This document shows, piece by piece, positions 17,352 to 26,182 of a stretch of 64,000 nt of DNA (positions are counted from its first letter, which is position 1; every line of letters starts with the position of its first letter). The notes beneath the pieces were generated by a model. The model saw only the letters and a list, made by a program, of their open reading frames with translations, had not been told where the DNA came from and did not search any database. The translations under genes and the position numbers were made by a program. Origin of the DNA: Streptomyces sp. NBC_01445 (GTDB taxonomy: Bacteria; Actinomycetota; Actinomycetes; Streptomycetales; Streptomycetaceae); the NCBI RefSeq assembly GCF_035918235.1, contig NZ_CP109485.1:3410001-3474000 (forward strand). Reading direction: 5' to 3'.

Positions 17352-18539
17352 TCAGGAGCGTACTTCGAGCAGCGGTACGAGCTGCTCGGCGGGGGTCATC
17401 GAGCCGTGGTTGCCGACCATGGCCGACTCCTTGGGCTCCCGCTCCGAGGCGATGATCACCACGTCGTCGTGGGCGGCCGCGATGACGTCGCCCAGGCGCG
17501 CGTAGACCCGCTCGTCGATGTGCGGGCCGAACCAGCCCGCCTCGATCGCCTCGTCCCGGCTCGCGATCCAGAACTGCTCGCCGAGCACCTCGCGCCACAC
17601 GGTCAGGACATCGGACTCGGCGCCCGGCACCGCGTAGACGTGGCGGGCGCGGCCCTCGCCGCCGAGGAGGGCGACGCCTGCGCGCAGCTCCCAGTCCTCG
17701 TCGAAGTCGATGCGGGACTGCTCGTCGAACGGGATGTCGATCATGCCGTGGTCGGCCGTGATGTAGAGGGCGCTGCGCGGCGGGAGCTGCTCGGCGAGGC
17801 GCTGGGCGAGGCGGTCGACGTACATGAGCTGGCCGCGCCACGGGTCGGAGTCGACGCCGAAGCGGTGACCCTTGCCGTCGACCTCGCTGTAGTACGTGTA
17901 CACCAACGACCGGTCGCCCGCCGCCAGTTGCTCCGCGGCCAGGTCCATGCGGTCCTCGCCGGAGAGACGCCCGCGGAAGGTGCCGCCGCTGAGGGCGATC
18001 TTCGTGAGAGGGGTCGACTCGAACGCGGGGGCGGAGACCTGCGCGGTGTGCACCCCGGCCTCGTGGGCGCGCTGGAAGATCGTCGGGTACGGCTGCCAGA
18101 CGTGCGGCTGGGTCCAGGGGATCCAGCGGAGCTGGTTCATCAGCTCGCCGGTGTCCGGGTTACGGACCGTGTAGCCGGGCAGGCCGTGCGCGCCGGGCGG
18201 CAGGCCCGTGCCGACGGAGGCGAGCGAGGTCGCGGTGGTCGCCGGGTAGCCCGCGGTGATCGGGCGGCCGGTGCCGCCGCGCGAGGACGCGAGGAGCGAG
18301 GTCAGGAACGGCGCCTCGTCGGGATGGGCCTGGAGCTGCTGCCAGCCGAGCCCGTCGATCAGGAACACGCACGCGCGGTCGGCGGGCGCGAGCTCGGGTA
18401 TCGCCGGAGCGCAGTCGGGGACCCCCACGTGGGAGCCGAGGGTGGGCAGCAGGTCGGCGAGGGAGCCGGCGCCGTACTCGGGCACGGGGGCGGACCGGAC
18501 GGCGAGCGGCTCCACGTCGTCCCAGCTGGGCATGGCCAT
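17352..18539 (-). CDS. Alkaline-phosphatase-superfamily phosphodiesterase / nucleotide pyrophosphatase
   Basis: 395 residues, type I phosphodiesterase/nucleotide pyrophosphatase fold. Metal-binding and catalytic blocks are intact: FLIDGLGW (first Asp), the nucleophile Thr in GYPATTATSLASVGTG, YYSEVDGKGHRFG (Asp and His), TADHGMID and GNHGS. There is no signal peptide, so it is probably cytoplasmic, unlike many relatives. The physiological substrate is unknown. Its ATG shares one base with the stop of the DUF5998 gene (TGATG), so translation is coupled; tdk follows. Confidence 0.88.
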   Translation of the reverse strand: MAMPSWDDVEPLAVRSAPVPEYGAGSLADLLPTLGSHVGVPDCAPAIPELAPADRACVFLIDGLGWQQLQAHPDEAPFLTSLLASSRGGTGRPITAGYPATTATSLASVGTGLPPGAHGLPGYTVRNPDTGELMNQLRWIPWTQPHVWQPYPTIFQRAHEAGVHTAQVSAPAFESTPLTKIALSGGTFRGRLSGEDRMDLAAEQLAAGDRSLVYTYYSEVDGKGHRFGVDSDPWRGQLMYVDRLAQRLAEQLPPRSALYITADHGMIDIPFDEQSRIDFDEDWELRAGVALLGGEGRARHVYAVPGAESDVLTVWREVLGEQFWIASRDEAIEAGWFGPHIDERVYARLGDVIAAAHDDVVIIASEREPKESAMVGNHGSMTPAEQLVPLLEVRS

Positions 18540-19126
18540 CAGCGCGCGGTCGCCGCGGTGGCCTCGGACAGGGACTGGGCGAAGGCGAGGGTCTGACGGA
18601 CGGTGTCGGGACCGTCCCCGGTCTCGCTGACGCGCAGGCTCAGGTCGTCGGCCGTCGAGCTGCCCGTGTACCCGTGGTCCGCCTCGCAGTTGGGGTCGCC
18701 GCAGGCCGCGGGCTCCAGGTCGATGCGGGCGACGGCGCCCCAGCCAATGGTCAGCACGACCTCGCGGGGCAGGGTGCCCGGAACGTACTTCTCCGGGTTG
18801 GCGACGACGCGGCTGAGCACGACCGACGAGATCCGGCCGAGCTTCACGGACTCGGTGGACGTCGTGGCGTACGGCGTCGGCGACGTGTTGTCGGCGGCCT
18901 GCTCGTCGGTGTGGCTGACGATGAAGCGGGTGCCGGTGAGGACGAGCACGGTGACGTGCCTGCGGACCTCGTTCGAGTCGAAGGTGGTCTCCTGGTGGAC
19001 CAGATACGACCCGATGGGTTCGCCGCCGACCGCGGCCTCCACCGCCTCGGCCACGAGGGCCGGGTAGTAGCCGCTGCGCTCGATCGCCGCTCGAAGCCCT
19101 TGGGTCGTCGTACTGGTCTTGGCCAT
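18539..19126 (-). CDS. DUF5998 family protein
   Basis: 195-residue soluble protein conserved in actinobacteria, function unknown. Features: YLVHQETTFDSNEVRRHVTVLVLT, a short conserved Cys-containing insertion (CGDPNCEADHGYTG), and a C-terminal helix (RQTLAFAQSLSEA). The two cysteines with nearby Asp/Glu/His could bind a metal. The ATG start gives MAKTSTTTQGLRAAIERSGYYP. First gene of a coupled operon with the phosphodiesterase and tdk. Confidence 0.82.
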   Translation of the reverse strand: MAKTSTTTQGLRAAIERSGYYPALVAEAVEAAVGGEPIGSYLVHQETTFDSNEVRRHVTVLVLTGTRFIVSHTDEQAADNTSPTPYATTSTESVKLGRISSVVLSRVVANPEKYVPGTLPREVVLTIGWGAVARIDLEPAACGDPNCEADHGYTGSSTADDLSLRVSETGDGPDTVRQTLAFAQSLSEATAATAR

Positions 19127-19219
19127 GGGACCCATCCTAAAGCCCGGCGGGGGGCTCGCGGTGCGCCTGTGGACGGGTACGGAAAACACCCGTATGTGGG
19201 GCTCGTCTCACCGGTCTGC

Positions 19220-22042
19220 TCAGTACGCGGGCAGGGTGCGCGGGCCGAGGTCGTCGCGGGCGGGCGGCGGGGCGAGCCGTATCGAGGCGCCGAGGACCGA
19301 CAGGCCTCTCTGGGCGACGACGACGGGCTCCAGGGAGACGGCGACGACCTCGGGGTGGTCGTCCACGAGCCGCGAGACCCGTTGCAGCGCCTCTTCGAGC
19401 GCGGCCGTGTCGACGGGCGCGGAGCCGCGCCAGCCGAAGAGCAGGGGCGCGGTCTTGATGCCCCTGACGATCGACTGGGCGTCCCGGTCGGTGACCGGAA
19501 TCAGCCGGTGCGCGGTGTCGCCGAGCAGCTCGGAGGCGGCACCGGCGAGCCCGAAGGAGAGCACCGCGCCTGCGGCCGGATCGATGACCGCGCGGACGAC
19601 GGTGTCGACGCCCCGGGGTGCCATGGCCTGGACGACGGGCCGCAGCTCCTCGGGCTTGCCGAGCGTTTCGGACAGTTCTTCGTAGGCGCGGCGCAGCTCC
19701 TCCTCGTTCGCCAGGTCGAGGCGTACTCCTCCGAGGTCGGCGCGGTGGCGCAGGTGCGGGGCGGTCGTCTTGAGGGCGACGGGGTAGCCGAGGGTGCGCG
19801 CGGCGGCGGCCGCCTCGTCGGGTCCGGGGGCGGGCAGGGTCTGCCGTACGTCGATCCCGTAGCGGGCGAGGAGGGCGCGGGCGTCCTCGGGGGCGAGCTC
19901 GGCGCCGCGCGGGTCGTCGTCCTTCGCGAGGAGCGCGGTGATGAGCTCGGCGGCGCCCGTCTCGTCGATCCCGTCGTACTCGGGGACCTTGCCGGGCTCC
20001 GCGGCGTCGCGCCGCCACTGGGCGTACTTGACGGCTTCGGCGAGGGCGTGGACGGCGCGCTCGGCCGCGGGGTAGGCGGGGATGAGCGCGGGCGTGGGGG
20101 CGGGCTCGTCCGTGGGCGGGCGTCCGGCCGGGGGGCCACCCGGGGTCTTGGCGAGCGCGCGCGGGCCGGTGCTGGTGGCCGCGGAGAGCGCCTCGGCGAG
20201 GCCGCCGAGCTCGACGTGCACGACCAGGACCGGCTTGGTGGGGGTCCCTGCGGCGGCCGAGCTGAGCGCCTCGGCGAGCGCCGTGTCCTCGGCGATCGAC
20301 TCCCCCACCGCGGGCATGGCCGTGACGACGACCGCGTCGCACTTGTCGTCCGCGAGCGCCTCCGTGAGCGCCGCGTGGAAGTCCTCGGCGGACGCCGCGG
20401 TCGTCAGGTCCCGCGGCGGCTTCGGCCGCAGGCCCTCGGCGAGGCAGACGTCGTACGTGAGGAGGCCGAGCGACTCCGAGTTCCCGAGGATCGCCACGCG
20501 GGGGCCCGGCGGGAGGGGCTGGCGGGCCAGCAGCAGGCCGGTGTCGACGAGTTCGGTGATGGTCTCCACGCGGATGACACCCGCCTGGCGCAGCAGGGCG
20601 GAGACGGTGGCGTACGGCAGGCGCGTGGCGCGGACTGCGTGGCCGAGGGGCGCGATGCCACTGTGCCGGGCGCCCTGCACCACGACGAGGGGCTTCGCGG
20701 CGGCCGTGCGGCGGGCGAGGCGGGTGAACTTGCGCGGGTTGCCGATGGATTCGAGGTACATCAGGGCGACGTCCGTGTCGGGGTCGTCGTACCAGTACTG
20801 GAGTACGTCGTTCCCGGACACGTCCGCGCGGTTGCCGGCGGAGACGAACGTCGACACACCTGTCACTCCGGTCACGCCGCCGCCGCGCCGCTGGAGGCGG
20901 GCGAGCAGCGCGATACCGATGGCTCCGGACTGGGCGAACAGGCCCATGCGGCCCGCGCGCGGCATCTCGGGCGCGAGCGACGCGTTGAGCCGCACCTCGG
21001 GCGAGGTGTTGATGACGCCGAAGGCGTTCGGCCCGATGAGGCGCATGCCGTACGAGCGGGCCTGGCGCACCAGTTCGCGCTGGCGGGCGCGGCCCTCGCT
21101 GCCGGACTCGGCGTATCCGGCGGAGACCACGACGATCCCCTGCACGCCACGCTCGCCGCATTCGGCGACGACGTCGGGGACCTGCTCCGCGGGAACCGCG
21201 ACGACGGCCAGGTCGACGGCCGCGGCGGCGTCGATGTCGTGGACGGAGCGGTGGGCGGGGACGCCGTCGAGGTCGCTCAGGTCGTCGGGGAACGCCTTGT
21301 TCACGGCGTGGAGGCGGCCGGTGAACCCGGCGTCGCGGAGGTTGTCGAGGACGCTACGGCCGACTCCGCCGGGCGTGCGGCCCACGCCGATGACGGCGAC
21401 GGAGCCGGGGGCGAGGAGCCGGTGCACCGAGCGGGCCTCGGCGCGCTGCTCGCGGGCGCGCTGCACGGCGAGCGAGGCCTCGGTGGGTTCGAGGTCGAAC
21501 TCCAGGCGGACGACGCCGTCCTCGAAGTGGCGCTTCTGGGTGTACCCGGCGTCCGTGAACACCTTGATCATCTTGGTGTTGGCGGGCAGCACCTCGGCGG
21601 CGAAGCGGCGGATGCCGCGCTCACGGGCGACGGCGGCGATGTGCTCCAGGAGCGCGGACGCGACGCCCCGGCCCTGGTGGGCGTCCTGCACGAGGAAGGC
21701 GACCTCGGCCTCGTCGGCGGGGGCGGAGGCGGGCATTCCCTGGGCGTTGATGCGGTCGTAGCGGACAGTCGCGATGAACTCGCCGCCCACAGTGGCCGCG
21801 AGACCCACCCGGTCCACGTAGTCGTGATGGGTGAACCGGCGGACGTCCTTGGCGGACAGACGCGGGTACGGCGCGAAGAAGCGGTAGTACTTCGACTCGT
21901 CGGAGACCTGCTCGTAGTAGCTCGTGAGCCGCTCGGCGTCGTCGATGGTGATGGGCCTGATGCGCGCGGTGCCGCCGTCGCGCAGCACCACGTCTGCTTC
22001 CCAGTGGGCGGGGTATGCGTGCCGGTCCGACGGGGTCTGCAT
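19220..22042 (-). CDS. GNAT acetyltransferase fused to NDP-forming acyl-CoA synthetase-like domains (PatA-like)
   Basis: A 940-residue fusion: GNAT domain (about 15-185; acetyl-CoA loop [16 protein letters not shown]), CoA-binding domain (from about 208, [21 protein letters not shown]), ligase-CoA domain ([17 protein letters not shown] onward) and C-terminal ATP-grasp domain (about 700-930, [21 protein letters not shown]). Relatives acetylate lysines of acyl-CoA synthetases and so switch them off. The N-terminal GNAT order matches what I recall of S. lividans PatA, and is the reverse of Salmonella Pat. At the place of the synthetase catalytic His there is still a His (LGHAV), so the synthetase half may not be dead; the alignment is by eye. 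It is divergent from ptsH. Confidence 0.9.
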   Translation of the reverse strand: MQTPSDRHAYPAHWEADVVLRDGGTARIRPITIDDAERLTSYYEQVSDESKYYRFFAPYPRLSAKDVRRFTHHDYVDRVGLAATVGGEFIATVRYDRINAQGMPASAPADEAEVAFLVQDAHQGRGVASALLEHIAAVARERGIRRFAAEVLPANTKMIKVFTDAGYTQKRHFEDGVVRLEFDLEPTEASLAVQRAREQRAEARSVHRLLAPGSVAVIGVGRTPGGVGRSVLDNLRDAGFTGRLHAVNKAFPDDLSDLDGVPAHRSVHDIDAAAAVDLAVVAVPAEQVPDVVAECGERGVQGIVVVSAGYAESGSEGRARQRELVRQARSYGMRLIGPNAFGVINTSPEVRLNASLAPEMPRAGRMGLFAQSGAIGIALLARLQRRGGGVTGVTGVSTFVSAGNRADVSGNDVLQYWYDDPDTDVALMYLESIGNPRKFTRLARRTAAAKPLVVVQGARHSGIAPLGHAVRATRLPYATVSALLRQAGVIRVETITELVDTGLLLARQPLPPGPRVAILGNSESLGLLTYDVCLAEGLRPKPPRDLTTAASAEDFHAALTEALADDKCDAVVVTAMPAVGESIAEDTALAEALSSAAAGTPTKPVLVVHVELGGLAEALSAATSTGPRALAKTPGGPPAGRPPTDEPAPTPALIPAYPAAERAVHALAEAVKYAQWRRDAAEPGKVPEYDGIDETGAAELITALLAKDDDPRGAELAPEDARALLARYGIDVRQTLPAPGPDEAAAAARTLGYPVALKTTAPHLRHRADLGGVRLDLANEEELRRAYEELSETLGKPEELRPVVQAMAPRGVDTVVRAVIDPAAGAVLSFGLAGAASELLGDTAHRLIPVTDRDAQSIVRGIKTAPLLFGWRGSAPVDTAALEEALQRVSRLVDDHPEVVAVSLEPVVVAQRGLSVLGASIRLAPPPARDDLGPRTLPAY

Positions 22043-22177
22043 GGGGCCAGCGTACGGCGCAGCGGTGACAGTCGTACGGGTCGCGGCGCGAGCGGGCCGA
22101 AGGCACTCTGTGAGGGCCGACGGGCGTGTGCGGGCGGTACGCAGGGCTCACATCGGGCACGTCCACCGATGTGGCAG

Positions 22178-22193
22178 ACTGGTCTAGACAACT
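22178..22193. promoter_or_regulatory. DasR operator (dre site) upstream of ptsH
   Basis: ACTGGTCTAGACAACT matches, as I recall it, the DasR-responsive element consensus (ACTGGTCTAGACCACT), with one or two differences. It ends 26 bases before the ptsH ATG. DasR, the GntR-type N-acetylglucosamine regulator, is known to control PTS genes in streptomycetes. Confidence 0.85.
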
Positions 22194-22219
22194 GTGAGAA
22201 TCCTGAAGGGCAGCATCAC

Positions 22220-22501
22220 ATGGCTGAGCGCCGCGTCAACGTCGGCTGGGCCGAGGGCCTTCACGCCCGCCCCGCCTCCATCTTCGTCCGCGCGGCCACG
22301 GCGGCCGGCGTCCCCGTGACGATCGCCAAGGCCGACGGCAGCCCCGTCAACGCCGCCTCCATGCTCGCGGTGCTCGGCCTGGGTGCCGGCGGCGGCGAGG
22401 AGATCGTCCTGGCCTCCGACGTCGAGGGTGCGGACATCGCGCTCGACCGTCTGGCCAAGCTGGTCGCCGAGGGGCTCGAGGAGCTTCCCGAGACCGTCTA
22501 G
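22220..22501 (+). CDS. ptsH: Phosphocarrier protein HPr
   Basis: Small PTS phosphocarrier passing phosphate from enzyme I to EIIA proteins. 93 residues. The active-site His is H15 in GLHARPAS, followed by the conserved Arg-Pro; the regulatory-serine region reads VNAASMLAVLGLGAGGG, with a Ser at about 47 (equivalent to Ser46). GAAGGG lies upstream of the ATG. Not linked to ptsI or crr here, as I recall for Streptomyces. It is preceded by a dre site and followed by a terminator, so it is a single-gene unit under DasR control. Confidence 0.97.
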   Translation: MAERRVNVGWAEGLHARPASIFVRAATAAGVPVTIAKADGSPVNAASMLAVLGLGAGGGEEIVLASDVEGADIALDRLAKLVAEGLEELPETV

Positions 22502-22568
22502 TACGGGCCCCTGTACCGGGTCTCCCGATTCTTGGGCGCCGTCTCCTGCTCACAGAAGATCGCGCCGC

Positions 22569-22603
22569 ATAAAGGGTCTGTTCGGATTTTCCGAGCAGAC
22601 CCT
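22569..22603 (+). terminator. Rho-independent terminator of ptsH
   Basis: 15-base arms (AAAGGGTCTGTTCGG and its complement with one G-T pair), a 5-base loop and a short T run after the stem. 67 bases past the stop. Confidence 0.85.
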
Positions 22604-22694
22604 TTTGCTTTCTGCGGCTCTGTTCTCAGAATTCCGGGGCAGCGGAAACAGAGCCCCTGGAAATGAGCCGCCCTCTTTGTATACGGCGCCTCTG

Positions 22695-23381
22695 TTAATG
22701 CTGAAGCCCCACTGTGTTGACGGGATGTTGCGAAGTCCTCACACGGCCACCCGCACGGGGGGCGCGCATGCGGTGAGCGGCCGCGGCGCGCTCCGTGTGC
22801 TGCGCCGTGAGCGCCCGCGCGCGCTCCACGTCACCGCGCGCCACGGCGTCGACGATCGCCCCGTGCTCGGCCCAGGAGTCGGCGGGCCGCGCGGGCTGCT
22901 CGACGGTGTACATCCACGCGATCTTGTGGCGGAGCTGGGTGAGCATCGTGATCAGCCCCGGGCTGCCGGACGCCTGCGCCAGCGTCTCGTGGAACCAACT
23001 GCCCAGCGAGCGCAGATCCTCGCTCTGACCTCGCCTGGAGCGCTCTTGGCCGAGCCTTACCAGGCCCCGCAGGACCTTCAGGTGCGCCTCGGTGCGGCGC
23101 TGCGCGGCGCGGGCCGCTGCGAGCGGTTCGAGGAGCATGCGGATCTCCAGCTGATCCGCCGCCTCCTGCGCGGAGGGTTCGGCGACGCACGCACCCGCGT
23201 GCCTGCGGGTGACGACGAAGCCCTCGGCCTCCAGCGTGCGCAATGCCTCGCGCACGGGGACGCGCGAGACGCCGTAGCGGCGGGCGAGCACCTCCTCGGT
23301 GAGTCTGCCGCCGCGCTCGTAGACACCGGAGACGATGTCGTCGCGGATCGCCGTGCATACCGAGTGCGCCGGAATGCGCAT
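22695..23381 (-). CDS. GntR-family regulator, FadR (FCD) subfamily
   Basis: 228 residues: N-terminal winged helix (about 8-75; GGRLTEEVLARRYGVSRVPVREALRTLEAEGFV) and an all-helical FCD ligand domain (about 85-210) with the likely metal ligands in WFHETLAQASG and the histidines of EHGAIVDAVARGD and AQHTERA. FCD repressors bind carboxylic acids, but no operon partner indicates which one. No obvious operator is found in the 261-base region upstream. It stands alone, convergent with ptsH. It is not DasR, which belongs to the HutC subfamily. Confidence 0.9.
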   Translation of the reverse strand: MRIPAHSVCTAIRDDIVSGVYERGGRLTEEVLARRYGVSRVPVREALRTLEAEGFVVTRRHAGACVAEPSAQEAADQLEIRMLLEPLAAARAAQRRTEAHLKVLRGLVRLGQERSRRGQSEDLRSLGSWFHETLAQASGSPGLITMLTQLRHKIAWMYTVEQPARPADSWAEHGAIVDAVARGDVERARALTAQHTERAAAAHRMRAPRAGGRVRTSQHPVNTVGLQH

Positions 23382-23580
23382 GCCCCGACCTCCGCCTTAA
23401 TCCCCGCGAAACGCGGTCGATAGTCGCCCGTACAGCGCGATTGACGTCTGTTCAGCTCGCCTGTCCAGCGACTCTATTCCAGCGGGCGCGAATTTCCGAC
23501 GGCAGGCCGTAATCCATGGATATTTTTTGGACACCGGCGTCAGGAAGAAGCGGGCCGGGAACAAGCGGGTCCGGGAACGA

Positions 23581-23613
23581 CGAATGCCCCGGCTCGGTGA
23601 GCCGGGGCATTCG
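23581..23613 (-). terminator. Terminator of the M23 peptidase gene
   Basis: Perfect 15-base arms (CGAATGCCCCGGCTC and complement) with a 3-base loop, 30 bases past the peptidase stop. Confidence 0.85.
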
Positions 23614-23642
23614 GTGCGTCTTCGCGAGGTGCGCGGCGAAGG

Positions 23643-24431
23643 TCAGACGTTCACGCCGTGGGAGCGCAGGTACGCGACGGGGTCGATGTCCGAGCCGTAC
23701 TCGGGGCTCGTGCGCGCCTCGAAGTGGAGGTGCGGGCCCGTGACGTTGCCGGTCGCTCCGGAGAGGCCTATCTGCTGCCCCGGGGTGACCGTCCGGCCGA
23801 CGGAGACACCGATGGACGACAGGTGGCCGTACTGCGTGTACGTACCGTCGTTCATCTTGATGACGATGTTGTTGCCGTAGGCGCCGCCCCAGCCGGCCTC
23901 CACGACCGTGCCCGCGCCCACCGCGTGGACCGAGGTGCCGCTGGCGGCGTGGAAGTCGATGCCGGTGTGGCTGCCGGAGGACCACAGGCCGCTGCTCGCT
24001 TTGTACGCGGTGGACACGTACGAGCCGGTGACCGGAATGACGAAGGCGTTCAGGCGCTTGCGCTCGGCCGCACGGGCGGCGCGCTCCTTGGCCTCGCGCT
24101 CGGCCTTGGCCTTGGCGGCTGCCTTGCGCCGGTCCTCCTCGGCCTTCTTCTCGGCTTCGGCCTCGGCCTTCTTCTTCGCGGCGGCCTCGTCGGCGGCCTG
24201 CTGCTGGGCGGCGGCCTGCGCGTCGATCTGCTCCGCGAGGGAGTCACCGATGGCGATGGCCTTGGTCAGGCCGGTCTGCTCCACAGCCGCGTCGTCGGCG
24301 GCGAAGGCGGGGGCGGCGAGGCCTCCGATGACACCGGTCGTGGTGAGCGCGGCGACGCCGGCGACCTGCGCGGTGGTGCGCGTGAGACGGCTCGGGCGAC
24401 GGTGCTTCCCGGTCGCACGGGTGAACGCCAT
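23643..24431 (-). CDS. Secreted M23-family cell-wall peptidase
   Basis: Zinc endopeptidase that cuts peptidoglycan cross-links, acting outside the cell. 262 residues: signal peptide ending near AAPAFA-AD (about 44); a long charged Ala/Lys/Glu coiled coil (about 60-128); then the LytM/M23 domain (about 135-262) with the zinc ligands HTGIDFH and HLHFEA. The coiled coil probably positions or restrains the catalytic domain, as in EnvC or Rpf-type proteins. The gene sits behind a c-di-AMP riboswitch, as reported for several Streptomyces cell-wall hydrolases, so its expression should fall when c-di-AMP is high. Confidence 0.95.
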   Translation of the reverse strand: MAFTRATGKHRRPSRLTRTTAQVAGVAALTTTGVIGGLAAPAFAADDAAVEQTGLTKAIAIGDSLAEQIDAQAAAQQQAADEAAAKKKAEAEAEKKAEEDRRKAAAKAKAEREAKERAARAAERKRLNAFVIPVTGSYVSTAYKASSGLWSSGSHTGIDFHAASGTSVHAVGAGTVVEAGWGGAYGNNIVIKMNDGTYTQYGHLSSIGVSVGRTVTPGQQIGLSGATGNVTGPHLHFEARTSPEYGSDIDPVAYLRSHGVNV

Positions 24432-24457
24432 GGGGTGGCTGATCCTTTCCTTCCTTC

Positions 24458-24591
24458 TCGCCTACCGGGTTAGCTGACGGGTTCGGAGCAGGAAGGTCTC
24501 CTACGGACCCCCTTCAGGGAAGGGCGTCCGATTCACCCCAGGGACGGTGGGTCCCCGGCTCCCCCGGCTCGCGCCTTGGGGGACTCGGCGA
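24458..24591 (-). ncRNA. c-di-AMP riboswitch (ydaO/yuaA class)
   Basis: The leader of the M23 gene contains the conserved blocks of this class in order: CGCCGAGTCC, GGGGTGAATC, GAGACCTTCC and CCGAACCCGTCAGCTAACCC then GGTAGGCGA. The ends pair as P1 (TCGCC at 24591-24587 with GGCGA at 24462-24458). The start codon is 27 bases past P1, so control could act on transcription or ribosome access. Confidence 0.93.
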
Positions 24592-24642
24592 TGACTGTCC
24601 GGTGCCACGGGCGCGGCGTGCTTCTGGCGGACAGCCGGACCG

Positions 24643-24672
24643 ACGCTAAGCGGGGCAACTTTCAATCAACAA
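24643..24672 (-). promoter_or_regulatory. Possible promoter of the riboswitch-M23 transcript
   Basis: TTGTTG (24672-24667), an 18-base spacer and TAGCGT (24648-24643) upstream of the riboswitch. It places the start of transcription about 45 bases before P1. Weak match to a HrdB-type promoter. Confidence 0.35.
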
Positions 24673-24740
24673 ACGGAACCGGGCTTTTGTAGCGCATGCC
24701 ACAGGGCAGACAGGCAACCACTGGTTCAATTCAGACAAAC

Positions 24741-24777
24741 AGGGGCCCCGGTGGTCATCTCACCCACCGGGGCCCCT
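24741..24777 (-). terminator. Terminator of the M16 peptidase operon
   Basis: Perfect 14-base arms (AGGGGCCCCGGTGG and complement), 9-base loop, 19 bases past the last M16 stop. It separates the M16 operon from the riboswitch region. Confidence 0.85.
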
Positions 24778-24796
24778 CGTTGCACACCGGTCACGG

Positions 24797-26182
24797 TCAG
24801 CCCGTGACGACGGTCACCTCTCCGATGCCGAGCGCCCTGACGGGCTCCTCGATCTGCGCGGCGTCACCGACGAGCACCGTCACCAGACGGTCCATCGGGA
24901 AGGCGCTCACGACGGCCGCGGTGGCCTCCACGGTGCCCGTCGCGGCGAGCCGCCGGTACACCTCCGCCTGGAAGTCGTCCGGCAGGTGCTGCTCGACCTG
25001 GTCGGCGAGCGTCCCCGCGACGGCCGCGGCGGTCTCGAACTTGAGCGGGGCGACGCCCACCAAATTCTGTACAGCCACGTCCCGTTCGGCGTCGGTGAGG
25101 CCCTCCGCCGCGAGCGTGCGCAGCACCTTCCAGAGGTCGTCGAGCGCCGGACCCGTGTTCGGCGTGTCCACGGAGCCGCTGATGGCGAGCATCGCGACGC
25201 CCGTCCCGTCCGGCGCCGAGCGCAGCACCTGGCCGAACGCCCGCACGCCGTAGGTGTATCCCTTCTCCTCGCGCAGGACACGGTCCAGGCGGGAGGTGAG
25301 GGTGCCGCCCAGGCAGTACGTGCCGAGCACCTGCGCCGGCCACACCCGGTCGTGCTTGTCGGCGCCGACGCGGCCGATCAGGATCTGCGTCTGCACCGCG
25401 CCCGGCCGGTCGACGATGACGACACGGCCGGTGTCGTCGGCCGTCACGGGCGGTACGGGGCGCGGCTCGGCCGTGTTCCCCGTCCAGGCGCCCAGTGTGT
25501 CCGCGAGCAACGCGTCGAGGTCGAGGCCCGCGAGGTCGCCCACGACGACCGCGGTGGCCGTGGCGGGGCGCACGTGCCGGTCGTAGAAGGCACGTACGGC
25601 CTCCGCGTCGACGGCCGCGACGGTCTCCTCGGTGCCCTGGCGCGGGCGGGACATGCGCGCGGTGGCCGGGAAGAGCTGCTTCGAGAGCTCCTTGGCGGCG
25701 CGGCGGCCCGGGTTCGCCGTCTCGTGCGGGATCTCGTCGAGGCGGTTGCGCACGAGGCGTTCGATCTCGCTGTCCGCGAACGCGGGCGCCCTGAGGGCGT
25801 CGGCGAGCAGGCCGAGCGCCTTCGGCAGGCGGGAGACGGGCACCTCCAGGGAGACCCGTACGCCGGGGTGGTCGGCGTGCGCGTCGAACGTCGCGCCGCA
25901 GCGCTCCAGCTCGGCGGCGAACTCCTCGGCGGCGAGCTTGTCGGTGCCTTCGGAGAAGGCCCTCGCCATGATGGTGGCGACGCCGTCGAGCCCGGCGGGC
26001 TCGGCCTCCAGGGGCGCTTCGAGGTTGATCTCGACCGCGACGACCTGCTGGCCCGGGCGGTGGCAGCGCAGCACCGTCAGGCCGTTGTCGAGGGTGCCGC
26101 GCTCGGGCGCGGGGAAGGCCCACGGCCTGGCCGTGCCGGCCTGGGGCTGCGGGTGGAAGTCCATGGTCGCGAGCTCGGTCAC
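24797..26182 (-). CDS. M16-family peptidase homologue, inactive-type subunit
   Basis: 461 residues with the M16 double domain, but the zinc motif HxxEH is missing: the place reads GVATIMARAFSEGTDKL. The C-terminal half keeps the substrate-binding Arg/Tyr region (EEKGYTYGVRAFG). This is the pattern of the non-catalytic partner in heterodimeric M16B proteases (like the mitochondrial processing peptidase alpha subunit). Its GTG start overlaps the stop of the active partner by four bases, so the two should be made in equal amounts and form one enzyme. No signal peptide, so it is presumably cytoplasmic. Confidence 0.92.
   Translation of the reverse strand: MTELATMDFHPQPQAGTARPWAFPAPERGTLDNGLTVLRCHRPGQQVVAVEINLEAPLEAEPAGLDGVATIMARAFSEGTDKLAAEEFAAELERCGATFDAHADHPGVRVSLEVPVSRLPKALGLLADALRAPAFADSEIERLVRNRLDEIPHETANPGRRAAKELSKQLFPATARMSRPRQGTEETVAAVDAEAVRAFYDRHVRPATATAVVVGDLAGLDLDALLADTLGAWTGNTAEPRPVPPVTADDTGRVVIVDRPGAVQTQILIGRVGADKHDRVWPAQVLGTYCLGGTLTSRLDRVLREEKGYTYGVRAFGQVLRSAPDGTGVAMLAISGSVDTPNTGPALDDLWKVLRTLAAEGLTDAERDVAVQNLVGVAPLKFETAAAVAGTLADQVEQHLPDDFQAEVYRRLAATGTVEATAAVVSAFPMDRLVTVLVGDAAQIEEPVRALGIGEVTVVTG

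Noticed and set aside
18674..22501. A 1,275-codon open frame on the plus strand
   Set aside because: Antisense to the GNAT-synthetase fusion and DUF5998. Its sequence is the Gly/Arg/Val-rich type produced by the third-position G/C bias, with no domain. Only its 3' end coincides with ptsH, which has its own start.
22695..23381. Calling the GntR regulator next to ptsH DasR
   Set aside because: It has an FCD (FadR-type) ligand domain, whereas DasR has a HutC/UTRA domain. The dre site is read by DasR encoded elsewhere.
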